This document shows positions 1 through 6,063 of a DNA stretch of 12,886 bases, one piece after another; within the stretch, counting starts at the first letter, position 1; each line of letters opens with the position of its first letter. Both the position numbers and the translations under genes were made by a program. The notes beneath the pieces were generated by a model. That model did not search any database. It worked only from the letters and a program-made list of their open reading frames with translations, and was not told where the DNA came from. This DNA is from Clostridia bacterium (GTDB taxonomy: Bacteria > Bacillota > Clostridia > Christensenellales > UBA1242): NCBI GenBank assembly GCA_017537405.1, contig JAFYKU010000014.1:1-12886 (forward strand), read 5' to 3'.

Positions 1-20
1 TACCGCTTGGCGACACCCCT
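1..20 (-). tRNA. tRNA gene, 5' part only, probably tRNA-Gln (cut by window edge)
   Basis: Read on the minus strand from 20 to 1, the bases form a 7-nt acceptor arm (AGGGGTG), TC, a D-stem GCC and the D-loop start AAGCGGTA. The stretch GCCAAGCGGTA is identical to the D-arm of the complete tRNA-Gln at 161-234 on the other strand, and a matching promoter lies at 36-64. The anticodon and 3' half lie outside the window, so the isotype rests on the 5' half alone. tRNA-Gln is the best guess, and with a CUG gene next door a UUG anticodon would be expected here. Confidence 0.75.
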
Positions 21-35
21 TTGGTAACAATATGT

Positions 36-64
36 ATTATACATGACAGTATTCAATTTGTAAA
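36..64 (-). promoter_or_regulatory. Promoter of the minus-strand tRNA gene
   Basis: On the minus strand, TTTACA (64-59), a 17-bp spacer and TATAAT (41-36) form a near-consensus housekeeping promoter, with TG just before the -10 box. The predicted start is near 29, about nine bases before the mature tRNA end at 20. The -10 box sits inside a short inverted repeat (32-44, ATGTAT-T-ATACAT), which may be only a by-product of AT-rich sequence. Confidence 0.75.
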
Positions 65-102
65 GAATATAAATTAATCAGAAAATGTCCCCGCATTTTT
101 GA

Positions 103-132
103 TTGTCATCGGCAGGTGATTGGCATTATATT
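103..132 (+). promoter_or_regulatory. Probable promoter of tRNA-Gln(CUG)
   Basis: TTGTCA (103-108), an 18-bp spacer and TATATT (127-132) lie upstream of the tRNA at 161, giving a 5' leader of about 20 bases for RNase P to remove. A second TATATT at 132-137 blurs the exact -10 position. With the promoter at 36-64 on the opposite strand, the 21-160 gap holds two divergent tRNA promoters and no gene. Confidence 0.5.
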
Positions 133-160
133 ATATTGTTCGCGTGCCACATGTATACAC

Positions 161-234
161 AGGGGTATGGCCAAGCGGTAAGGCAAATGGCTCTGACCCA
201 TTGATCGTAGGTTCGAATCCTGCTACCCCTGCCA
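161..234 (+). tRNA. tRNA-Gln, anticodon CUG
   Basis: A full cloverleaf can be folded by eye. The acceptor stem AGGGGTA (161-167) pairs with TACCCCT (224-230). The D-arm is GCC/GGC, and the anticodon stem AATGG/CCATT holds loop CTCTGAC with anticodon CTG. The T-arm GTAGG/CCTGC carries loop TTCGAAT, the discriminator base is G (231), and CCA (232-234) is encoded. The anticodon reads the glutamine codon CAG. A CUG tRNA is an optional supplement to the UUG isoacceptor, which may be the divergent gene at the window edge. No clear terminator separates it from the convergent NUDIX gene 33 bases downstream. Confidence 0.95.
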
Positions 235-267
235 AAAAATAAAATTTTGCTCTTACCCATGAAGCAG

Positions 268-1320
268 TTAATGAGTCTGTTTAATGCTTTCGATGAGCTG
301 GAAAAGTTGAATGCATTTTTTTACTTCTGGAGTAATTTTGGGGTTGGCAAGTGCTTGTGCCGCAGTTTGCCATTGGTAAGCATCATGTTCGGTTAGGGTT
401 ACGGTACGGCAATCTTTGGGAATAATGACAAAATTAAATTGACGAGTCTTTTTACCGCTACCGGATAAATAATCAAAGTGGTCAAGATAACACTCAATTT
501 GAGCGATATCCATGCCGGTTTCTTCTTTAATTTCGCGCGTCATGCCTTGCAATAATGTTTCGCCGTCTTCTAGATGTCCGCTGGGTAATTCGTCAATGCC
601 GCCCAAGAAGTCGTCGGGTTTTCTCGTTAAAACCAAAATTTCGCGTTGTTTGTTTAAAACAATACCACCCGCGACAATTTTTTGTATTCCTTCTTTCTTG
701 GCTGTCTTGATTAAGTACGAGTGAAAATCCATGGTGCGACAAAATTCTTGGTGGCGTAATTCTCGCCATTTTTGTAAGAAACGGTGGCGTGGAGCAGTCT
801 GGGGGAGTTTTGCATAATCTTCCATGGTGAACCAACGCAGTTCGTTACTTTCGTCGGAGATACAAAAATTTTCATTGTTTGTTTGGAAAATAAAGCGAAT
901 ATCATAATGAATATGGGCGGGTTCCTTTTTCTTTTCGTTAGCTGGAATATGTTGCAAGTCGACATCAAAGATTTTATCGTTTAATGTAATAATTTCATCA
1001 CAGCCACTTTCTTCAAAAGTTTCGCGCAAGGCAACTCTTAATGTGTTCGCATCGCCATCGCTGTGTCCACCAAACTGAAACCAGTCATTTAAAATTTTGT
1101 GATGTGTTAACAATACTTTGCTGTAATCTTGATTAAACAAAAATCCTGAACCAGTAATGTGTCCTTGTAAATTAGTTCTTGAATATAAATTTGTGTTGTT
1201 GACTAGAAACTTTTTTGTTTCAATTAAATCATTTTTTTCTTGTGCGTTATTCGGGATGTAGCTTTCAAGCGCCGTAACTAAGTTAAAGTTAGGACAGTTT
1301 GCCAATATATTGTTGTTCAC
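268..1320 (-). CDS. Tandem NUDIX-domain hydrolase
   Basis: This 350-residue protein carries two NUDIX domains; the family hydrolyses nucleoside diphosphates linked to other groups, such as damaged NTPs, ADP-ribose or nucleotide sugars. The first domain (about residues 52-185) has GGHSDGD at 84-90 and RETFEESG at 99-106, but the first Glu of the GX5EX7REUXEEXGU box is Ala91. The metal-binding REXXEE part is intact. The second domain (about 213-340) has a complete box at 248-270 (GHLEDGE, then REIKEETGM). Most NUDIX enzymes are 130-200 residues with one domain, so this is a fusion or duplication. The start is GTG; an in-frame stop lies two codons upstream, so no earlier start exists. There is no Shine-Dalgarno sequence, and a -10 box ends six bases before the GTG. 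It is transcribed divergently from the 590-residue gene. The substrate cannot be told from sequence. Confidence 0.9.
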   Translation of the reverse strand: MNNNILANCPNFNLVTALESYIPNNAQEKNDLIETKKFLVNNTNLYSRTNLQGHITGSGFLFNQDYSKVLLTHHKILNDWFQFGGHSDGDANTLRVALRETFEESGCDEIITLNDKIFDVDLQHIPANEKKKEPAHIHYDIRFIFQTNNENFCISDESNELRWFTMEDYAKLPQTAPRHRFLQKWRELRHQEFCRTMDFHSYLIKTAKKEGIQKIVAGGIVLNKQREILVLTRKPDDFLGGIDELPSGHLEDGETLLQGMTREIKEETGMDIAQIECYLDHFDYLSGSGKKTRQFNFVIIPKDCRTVTLTEHDAYQWQTAAQALANPKITPEVKKCIQLFQLIESIKQTH

Positions 1321-1326
1321 TAATTA

Positions 1327-1354
1327 AATATAACTTAATCAACAAAAAAAGCAA
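1327..1354 (-). promoter_or_regulatory. Promoter of the NUDIX gene, start-codon proximal
   Basis: On the minus strand, TTGCTT (1354-1349), a 16-bp spacer and TATATT (1332-1327) precede the GTG start by six bases. The predicted transcript would begin at or next to the start codon. The -35 match is partial, so this is less certain than the divergent promoter beside it. Confidence 0.5.
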
Positions 1355-1375
1355 TTAAAGATTTTATATCATTTG

Positions 1376-1404
1376 TTGATAATTGTTTTGTCGTCAGTTA
1401 TAAT
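1376..1404 (+). promoter_or_regulatory. Promoter of the 590-residue gene, start-codon proximal
   Basis: TTGATA (1376-1381), a 17-bp spacer and a perfect TATAAT (1399-1404) end nine bases before the ATG at 1414. Predicted transcription would begin around 1411, leaving 0-3 untranslated bases. No purine-rich ribosome binding site lies before the ATG. Confidence 0.75.
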
Positions 1405-1413
1405 AGTAAAAGT

Positions 1414-3186
1414 ATGACACAAGAAAACCATCAATCAACCGTGGAAATTGGGAAACGCAATTTAAATGCTGCAAATCATTGGGAACGGCTTGATTTAGAA
1501 AATTTAAAATTTGAAAAGCCAACAGTTTTGTGTTTTTCAGGTAACATGACAATTGAAAACGAAGAAGCGAACGGTTTAGCTAAAATAGTGGAAAATTATT
1601 TGGGTTTAATGTTTACTCCCAAAAAAAATTATCATCTCTTTGATCATGTTGATATTATGGGTGTTAAATACGCTCAAGTCTCAAAAGATACAGGTTGCCT
1701 GAATGAATCGGCGGTGGAACAAATTGCAAATGCCATTTTATCTTTATTAACCGATGACATGGGGCAACGCTTGAATTTAGAGCAAGCCAAGCAAAATATG
1801 TCGCGGATAACCTTTTTTACATACTGCGCAGGCAACCGAGAACTTGTTAAGGTTATTGGAGTTTTAAACTCTAAATTAGCGAGCATTGGTTATGAAAGGG
1901 ACGAAATTATTGCGATTAATCGTGCCAGTTTAGAAATATCATATGCACCCGAAAACCTAATTTGTAATTATATTCCTAGCGTGCGCGTGATTAGCCAAAA
2001 CGATGATATTGTTGGACTAATGCATTTAGACAAGTTTGAAAATGGTGGTGTTATTACTTATGACCAAGTAAGTAAATTAAATGGTGTTCATTTGCATCAA
2101 GATATGCCCGGAAAATTTTATGGACGCGCGAATAAATACGCAACTGCGGAAAGTCTCCAAATTATTTCCAGCGGTTTAGTTAATTCATTTTTTGATAGCA
2201 CTAATCCAGAACGAAAAATTAATGAGCATAATCTTGGGATTACTGCCAGAGATCATAACTGGAATTTACAACCAACAATTATTGATAAAGTTCCCCATCG
2301 TTCATATAATGCGGATTGTGTGTCGCAAATGATATCGTGGTCTTTGTGTAAGGGCGTGGAAAATAGTCTTCAAAATTTCCAAGCAGACAAGTATATTCCG
2401 AACAATTATTTACATGAATTATCTGATGATTTTAAGTCTATTATCAAAAGCTATGAACATAAAAAATTATCCAAAAATGTATTGCGTGAATCTGTATTCA
2501 ATAAAAATAAGTTTGATTTGATGCGTGAAACAAAAAAAGCTACCTTAGCTGAATCAATTAAAATTGATGTGTCACCCGAGGTAGTCGCACGCGAATTAAA
2601 TAATGCGAAAAAGTTTAAAGAAGTCATGATAATTTGTGAAAAGTACGACTATCAACATACAGATGCTATTGTGTCGCAATTAAAATTTTTAACAGACGAA
2701 CAAAAGTTAATTCTGCGCATCGCACAAGAAAATAAATCTTTGCCGCAAGTAGACTTTCATGTCTTGTATCAACAATGCACAGCGGAATTAGAACAATGTG
2801 ACAAGAGTTTCCCGTCGGTTTTAAAAATTATGGACCGCTGCGATTACCAGGTGAGCGACCTTTTGCCGCGCATGAACTATTTAACCAACGGACAAAAAGC
2901 TACGCTTGTGGATTTATATAAAATTAAAAAGCAAGCATTAGAGATGCGTAACAAACATAAAATGCAGTATGTGCCAGTACCGACTTTTGAAGAAATGGTG
3001 GACACGCTGAACAATGCTAACTCTTTGGAAGATGCGATTGCGTACTTAAAGAAAAATGATTTCTTGGGTGTCGAATATCTCTTGCCCGAAGTTCAAGTTT
3101 TAACTTCGACAGAGAAAAACTCTATCTTAGCTATGGCAGGAAAGCAGACCCAACAAACATCACAAGAACTTGGCATTGAATTATAA
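1414..3186 (+). CDS. Unrecognised 590-residue protein; alpha/beta-hydrolase-like N-half and three C-terminal repeats
   Basis: I do not recognise the family. No signal peptide or membrane segment is visible, so it is probably cytoplasmic. Residues 36-200 alternate hydrophobic strands and helices. TYCAG at 136-140 resembles a nucleophile elbow with Cys138, VISQNDD (192-198) resembles the acidic-residue loop, and Asp280-His281 could supply the histidine; together these suggest an alpha/beta-hydrolase-like fold with a Cys nucleophile. This is inference from motif spacing only. The C-terminal third holds three diverged repeats of about 50 residues (roughly 389-437, 448-502, 525-575). Each has an amphipathic helix, then DY or DF, an acidic or polar residue, a hydrophobic run and an LT-x2-[QE]K box (LTDEQK, LTNGQK, LTSTEK). 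Such helical repeats often bind proteins. One 60-base sample near the gene start is 38% GC. The ATG follows a -10 box by nine bases without a Shine-Dalgarno. Confidence 0.85.
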   Translation: MTQENHQSTVEIGKRNLNAANHWERLDLENLKFEKPTVLCFSGNMTIENEEANGLAKIVENYLGLMFTPKKNYHLFDHVDIMGVKYAQVSKDTGCLNESAVEQIANAILSLLTDDMGQRLNLEQAKQNMSRITFFTYCAGNRELVKVIGVLNSKLASIGYERDEIIAINRASLEISYAPENLICNYIPSVRVISQNDDIVGLMHLDKFENGGVITYDQVSKLNGVHLHQDMPGKFYGRANKYATAESLQIISSGLVNSFFDSTNPERKINEHNLGITARDHNWNLQPTIIDKVPHRSYNADCVSQMISWSLCKGVENSLQNFQADKYIPNNYLHELSDDFKSIIKSYEHKKLSKNVLRESVFNKNKFDLMRETKKATLAESIKIDVSPEVVARELNNAKKFKEVMIICEKYDYQHTDAIVSQLKFLTDEQKLILRIAQENKSLPQVDFHVLYQQCTAELEQCDKSFPSVLKIMDRCDYQVSDLLPRMNYLTNGQKATLVDLYKIKKQALEMRNKHKMQYVPVPTFEEMVDTLNNANSLEDAIAYLKKNDFLGVEYLLPEVQVLTSTEKNSILAMAGKQTQQTSQELGIEL

Positions 3187-3217
3187 ATGCTAAATAAATC
3201 GCGGGAAATTTGTTGTC

Positions 3218-3246
3218 TTGATAACGAGAGAATGATACAGTATAGA
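3218..3246 (+). promoter_or_regulatory. Promoter of the 184-residue membrane protein gene
   Basis: TTGATA (3218-3223), a 17-bp spacer and TATAGA (3241-3246) give a likely start near 3253. That leaves a short leader holding the Shine-Dalgarno AAGGAG (3257-3262) six bases before the ATG. This is a conventional leadered arrangement, unlike most genes in the window. Confidence 0.55.
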
Positions 3247-3268
3247 AACACTAAAGAAGGAGATAAAA

Positions 3269-3823
3269 ATGGAAAATTCCTTATTTGTGCCAGTTAATCA
3301 TGAGAGTATTTTAAAAGAGAATAAAAAACGCGGTAAAATTATTGGTTTCCTTTGTTTGTTCTGCTTGGTTATGTTTGTGGGTATGACGATTATGGCTGCC
3401 TTAGCGGGACAAATTGTGGCGGCTTCTATGTTTGTTGCTTTCGATTTTTTCATTCTTATTTATGCGGTTGTTTCCTTTAATCAAGGTAAATATAATTCTA
3501 AAAATGAAAAACTTATCTATAAATATGATTTTATGGGAGATAGTCTTATTGTTTCAAAGAATTCCAATAAAAATCTTGAAACTTTTAAAATAGAACACGC
3601 TTGTTTGTATCGTCCTTATGGCAATAAACAATACATTGCAAAAGTTTATGAAAGCAGCAATGATTTAACTTTTAAACTTCGAGTTGGTAGTAGTAATTTT
3701 ATTCCAGTATACAGAAAAGTTATTCTACCCAAAAGCGTCTTAACAAACACCGAAGGGTATAATAACCTTATTTCACAGTTAAAACAAGTCTTTGGTCAGG
3801 ATTACATTGTAAAAAATCAATAA
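3269..3823 (+). CDS. Small membrane protein with YcxB-like C-terminal domain
   Basis: The 184-residue protein has a short charged N-terminus, two membrane helices (about 23-45 and 48-70) and a cytoplasmic-looking domain of about 110 residues. The tail pattern (a strand with DSLIVSKNS, a basic/aromatic middle, then FIPVYRKVILPKS at 144-156) resembles the YcxB-like C-terminal domain found in many Bacillota membrane proteins of unknown function; this match is by eye. The gene has its own promoter, a strong Shine-Dalgarno and its own terminator, so it is monocistronic. It is very AT-rich (12 G/C in the 60 bases at 3481-3540), unlike mnmA downstream, which hints at a separate origin. No function can be assigned. 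Confidence 0.8.
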   Translation: MENSLFVPVNHESILKENKKRGKIIGFLCLFCLVMFVGMTIMAALAGQIVAASMFVAFDFFILIYAVVSFNQGKYNSKNEKLIYKYDFMGDSLIVSKNSNKNLETFKIEHACLYRPYGNKQYIAKVYESSNDLTFKLRVGSSNFIPVYRKVILPKSVLTNTEGYNNLISQLKQVFGQDYIVKNQ

Positions 3824-3882
3824 AACAAATTAATTAAAAAAAATAATCAAGGTCTAAGTTGTTTGAAACTAGTGAAATATTT

Positions 3883-3920
3883 AAAATACTTTATCAAGAT
3901 AAAGATAAAGTATTTTTTAT
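3883..3920 (+). terminator. Intrinsic terminator after the 184-residue gene
   Basis: A perfect 13-bp stem, AAAATACTTTATC (3883-3895) with GATAAAGTATTTT (3904-3916), closes an 8-base loop and runs into T-rich sequence. It lies 60 bases after the stop codon. The stem is AT-rich, and its symmetric A/T flanks could let it work in both directions, but no opposing gene ends here. Confidence 0.75.
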
Positions 3921-3959
3921 TAAAATATTAAAAACAATACAAATCAAAGAATCTTATGT

Positions 3960-3977
3960 TATAATATGAACTATAAT
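3960..3977 (+). promoter_or_regulatory. Tandem -10 boxes before the MBL-fold gene
   Basis: Two perfect TATAAT hexamers (3960-3965 and 3972-3977) lie just before the Shine-Dalgarno AGGAG of the gene at 3991. No convincing -35 box is seen at the right distance from either. The first would give a leader that includes the Shine-Dalgarno; the second would start transcription inside or just after it. Confidence 0.4.
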
Positions 3978-3990
3978 ATAGGAGATATTT

Positions 3991-4776
3991 ATGAAGTTGC
4001 ATATTTTAGGAACAGGAAATGGCGGAGCATTAAATTGCTATAATACTTGTTTTGCTATTGAAAACAATGAAGAATATTTATTAGTTGACGGTGGTGGTGG
4101 AAATCAAATACTTAACCAATTAAAACTTGCAAATATAGATATAACTAAAATTCATAATATTTTCTTATCACATAATCATACTGACCATATTCTTGGTGTA
4201 ATTTGGGTGCTTCGTAATGTTTGCCAAAAAATGAGTTTTGGTGGAAGTTATATAGGAAATTTAAACATTTATGGAAGTGATAAAAGTATGAAAGTTCTTA
4301 AGCTTTTAATTGAATTGTTGTTCCCTATGGTTAAGCAATTTGAAGATAGAATTTTATTTAATGTTGTTGACGATAAGCAAATGGTAAAAATTAACGATAT
4401 GAATTTTACTTTCTTCGATATTCACGCAAAGAAAGATAAACAATTTGGTTTTGTTATAGATGATAAGTTGGCATTTTGTGGCGATGAACCATTAAAAGAA
4501 GATTTGTTTGATTTCGCCAAAAATAAGGAATGGCTAATTCACGAAAGTTTTTGTTTAGATAATGAAGAAGAAATATATAAATCACATCAAAAAGGTCATT
4601 GTACTGTTAAAGAAGCAAGTATCACAGCACAAACCATAAATGCAAAAAATTTAATTATTCTTCATACAGAAGATAATGACTTGAAAAATAGAAAAAAACT
4701 TTATACAAACGAAGCAAAAAAATATTTTAATGGAAATATTTATGTTCCAAATGATTTAGAAGTGTTAATAGTATAA
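3991..4776 (+). CDS. RNase Z-like metallo-beta-lactamase-fold hydrolase
   Basis: This 261-residue enzyme carries the full two-metal ligand set of the RNase Z/ElaC-like branch of the MBL fold: H61-x-H63-x-D65-H66 (SHNHTDH), H145, D165 in FCGDEP, and H225 in the final LIILHTED strand. The N-terminal strand LHILGTGNGG, IHES at 183-186 (where RNase Z has HEAT) and GHCT at 202-205 (compare GHST in RNase Z) support that branch. The long flexible arm that binds tRNA in true RNase Z is not obvious, and the end differs from the usual THxSxRY. A generic phosphodiesterase or hydrolase is therefore safer than tRNA 3' processing; the tRNAs here also encode CCA. A clear Shine-Dalgarno (AGGAG at about 3980) fixes the start. 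The gene is strongly AT-rich (17 of 60 bases G/C at 4001-4060), which suggests horizontal acquisition. Confidence 0.88.
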   Translation: MKLHILGTGNGGALNCYNTCFAIENNEEYLLVDGGGGNQILNQLKLANIDITKIHNIFLSHNHTDHILGVIWVLRNVCQKMSFGGSYIGNLNIYGSDKSMKVLKLLIELLFPMVKQFEDRILFNVVDDKQMVKINDMNFTFFDIHAKKDKQFGFVIDDKLAFCGDEPLKEDLFDFAKNKEWLIHESFCLDNEEEIYKSHQKGHCTVKEASITAQTINAKNLIILHTEDNDLKNRKKLYTNEAKKYFNGNIYVPNDLEVLIV

Positions 4777-4786
4777 ATATGGCACT

Positions 4787-4841
4787 GAGTGCTTGTCTTG
4801 ATACAAGTGTCGTTGCTACGCTCCGACAGACAAGCCCACTC
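4787..4841. repeat. Nested palindromic element (possible REP/MITE-like repeat or structured RNA)
   Basis: The outer arms GAGTG-CTTGTC (4787-4797) pair with GACAAG-CC-CACTC (4829-4841), with a two-base bulge. Inside, TGTCG (4808-4812) pairs with CGACA (4824-4828) around an 11-base loop. An alternative pairing, CTTGT (4792-4796) with ACAAG (4803-4807), would compete with the outer stem. It starts ten bases after the MBL gene's stop. The base composition is richer in GC than the flanking gene. It has no U-tract, so it does not look like a terminator itself. Confidence 0.5.
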
Positions 4842-4860
4842 TACAACTAAATAAATGAAA

Positions 4861-4918
4861 GCAAAAAGTGAAAGTGTTGGTAACATGTAATACACTTTCG
4901 CTTTTTGTTGTTTCTTTT
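4861..4918 (+). terminator. Long terminator hairpin before mnmA
   Basis: The left arm (4861-4877, GCAAAAAGTGAAAGTGT) and right arm (4892-4908) form a 17-bp stem with one G-T wobble and one further wobble at the base, closing a 14-base loop. T-rich sequence follows. It would end transcripts from the MBL gene and insulate mnmA. Because the arms carry A5 and T5, it could also work on the other strand. Confidence 0.8.
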
Positions 4919-4942
4919 TTATTGGTATTGAATTATGTATTA

Positions 4943-4971
4943 TTTACAAATTGCGGGCTTACTTATATAAT
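4943..4971 (+). promoter_or_regulatory. Strong promoter of mnmA, start-codon proximal
   Basis: TTTACA (4943-4948), exactly 17 bp and a perfect TATAAT (4966-4971) end seven bases before the mnmA ATG at 4979. Transcription is predicted to begin at the A of the ATG or within a base or two of it. The bases between are taagcta and hold no ribosome binding site. Confidence 0.85.
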
Positions 4972-4978
4972 TAAGCTA

Positions 4979-6043
4979 ATGAAAATGAAAAAGAAAGCGT
5001 TGATTGCCATGAGTGGCGGCGTGGATTCCAGTGTGGCAGCGTTATTGGCAGGGGAAGCAGGTTTTGAACGCATTGGGTGTACTATGTTGTTGCGTGGCGA
5101 TGCGGCGGCGGAAACCTGTGGCAGTAATCAAGATGTCGCCGATGCGCGCGCAGTTGCGAAACGCTTACAGATACCATTTCATGTGTTTGATTTTACCGCG
5201 GATTTCAAAAGTCATGTGATTGATAAATTTATTCAAAGCTATGAACAAGGGATAACACCTAACCCGTGCATTGATTGTAACCGTTATATGAAGTTTGACC
5301 GCTTGTACGACTGCGCGCGTGATTTGGGGTGTGAAGTGATTGTGACTGGTCATTATGCGCGGATTGAAAAAAGCGGGGAGCAATATTATTTAAAAAAAGC
5401 AGTAGATGTCAGTAAAGACCAAAGCTATTTTTTGTACCATTTATCCGCGGAACAACTGGCGCGTACCCAGTTTCCCTTAGGGGAATTAACCAAAACACAA
5501 GTACGGGCTTTGGCAGCCAAACATGGTTTCTCGAACGCCGACAAAAAAGAAAGTCAAGACATCTGCTTTGTACCGAACGGCGATTATGCGGCTGTGATTC
5601 AAAATTACACGGGCAAGACTTATCCTTGTGGGAACTTTGTAGATGCGGACGGTAAAGTGTTGGGGCAGCACCGCGGCATTATTCATTACACAGTCGGACA
5701 ACGCAAAGGCTTAAATATTTCGGCGGCACAGCGTTTGTATGTGTGCTCGATTTGTCCTGCGGAAAACACAGTTTGTTTGTGTGAACGCGACGGCTTATTA
5801 CAAAGTCAAGCCACAGCTACCGAGTTTCATTGGATTAATGGCGCGCCGCACGAAAAGACTTTCCGTTGTCATGTTAAGATTCGTTATAACCAAAAAGAGC
5901 AACCCGCGACCGTACAGATTATATCCGCCGACCAAGTGCAAATTATTTTTGACGAGCCACAACGCGCGGTAACACCCGGGCAAGCGGCGGTGCTATACCA
6001 AGACGACATCGTATTAGGTGGTGGCATTTTAATAAAATCATAA
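4979..6043 (+). CDS. mnmA: tRNA-specific 2-thiouridylase MnmA
   Basis: MnmA adds sulfur to C2 of the wobble uridine (U34) in tRNA-Lys, tRNA-Glu and tRNA-Gln(UUG), using ATP and a sulfur relay. In this 354-residue protein the PP-loop SGGVDSS is at 12-18. The two catalytic cysteines are Cys97 in TPNPCIDCNR and Cys196 in SQDICF. GHYAR (124-128) is also typical, and the C-terminal beta domain ends with TPGQAAVLYQDDIVLGGG. Length is normal for the family. The frame is open back to a GTG at 4868, but that extension runs through the terminator hairpin and lies upstream of the promoter, so ATG 4979 is chosen. ATG 4985 is a close second. truA follows after 20 bases, forming a tRNA-modification operon. 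Confidence 0.97.
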   Translation: MKMKKKALIAMSGGVDSSVAALLAGEAGFERIGCTMLLRGDAAAETCGSNQDVADARAVAKRLQIPFHVFDFTADFKSHVIDKFIQSYEQGITPNPCIDCNRYMKFDRLYDCARDLGCEVIVTGHYARIEKSGEQYYLKKAVDVSKDQSYFLYHLSAEQLARTQFPLGELTKTQVRALAAKHGFSNADKKESQDICFVPNGDYAAVIQNYTGKTYPCGNFVDADGKVLGQHRGIIHYTVGQRKGLNISAAQRLYVCSICPAENTVCLCERDGLLQSQATATEFHWINGAPHEKTFRCHVKIRYNQKEQPATVQIISADQVQIIFDEPQRAVTPGQAAVLYQDDIVLGGGILIKS

Positions 6044-6063
6044 TTGCCGACCACTTGGGCGGT

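Noticed and set aside
161..4860. Integrated element using the tRNA-Gln gene as attachment site
   Set aside because: No repeat of the tRNA 3' end is seen downstream, and there is no integrase or other mobility gene.
4868..4978. GTG-initiated extension of mnmA adding 37 hydrophobic residues
   Set aside because: It runs through the terminator hairpin and lies upstream of the mnmA promoter; MnmA proteins begin right before the PP-loop, as ATG 4979 gives.
6055..6063. TTG start for truA
   Set aside because: ATG three codons later leaves the conserved N-terminal strand intact, and no ribosome binding site favours the TTG.
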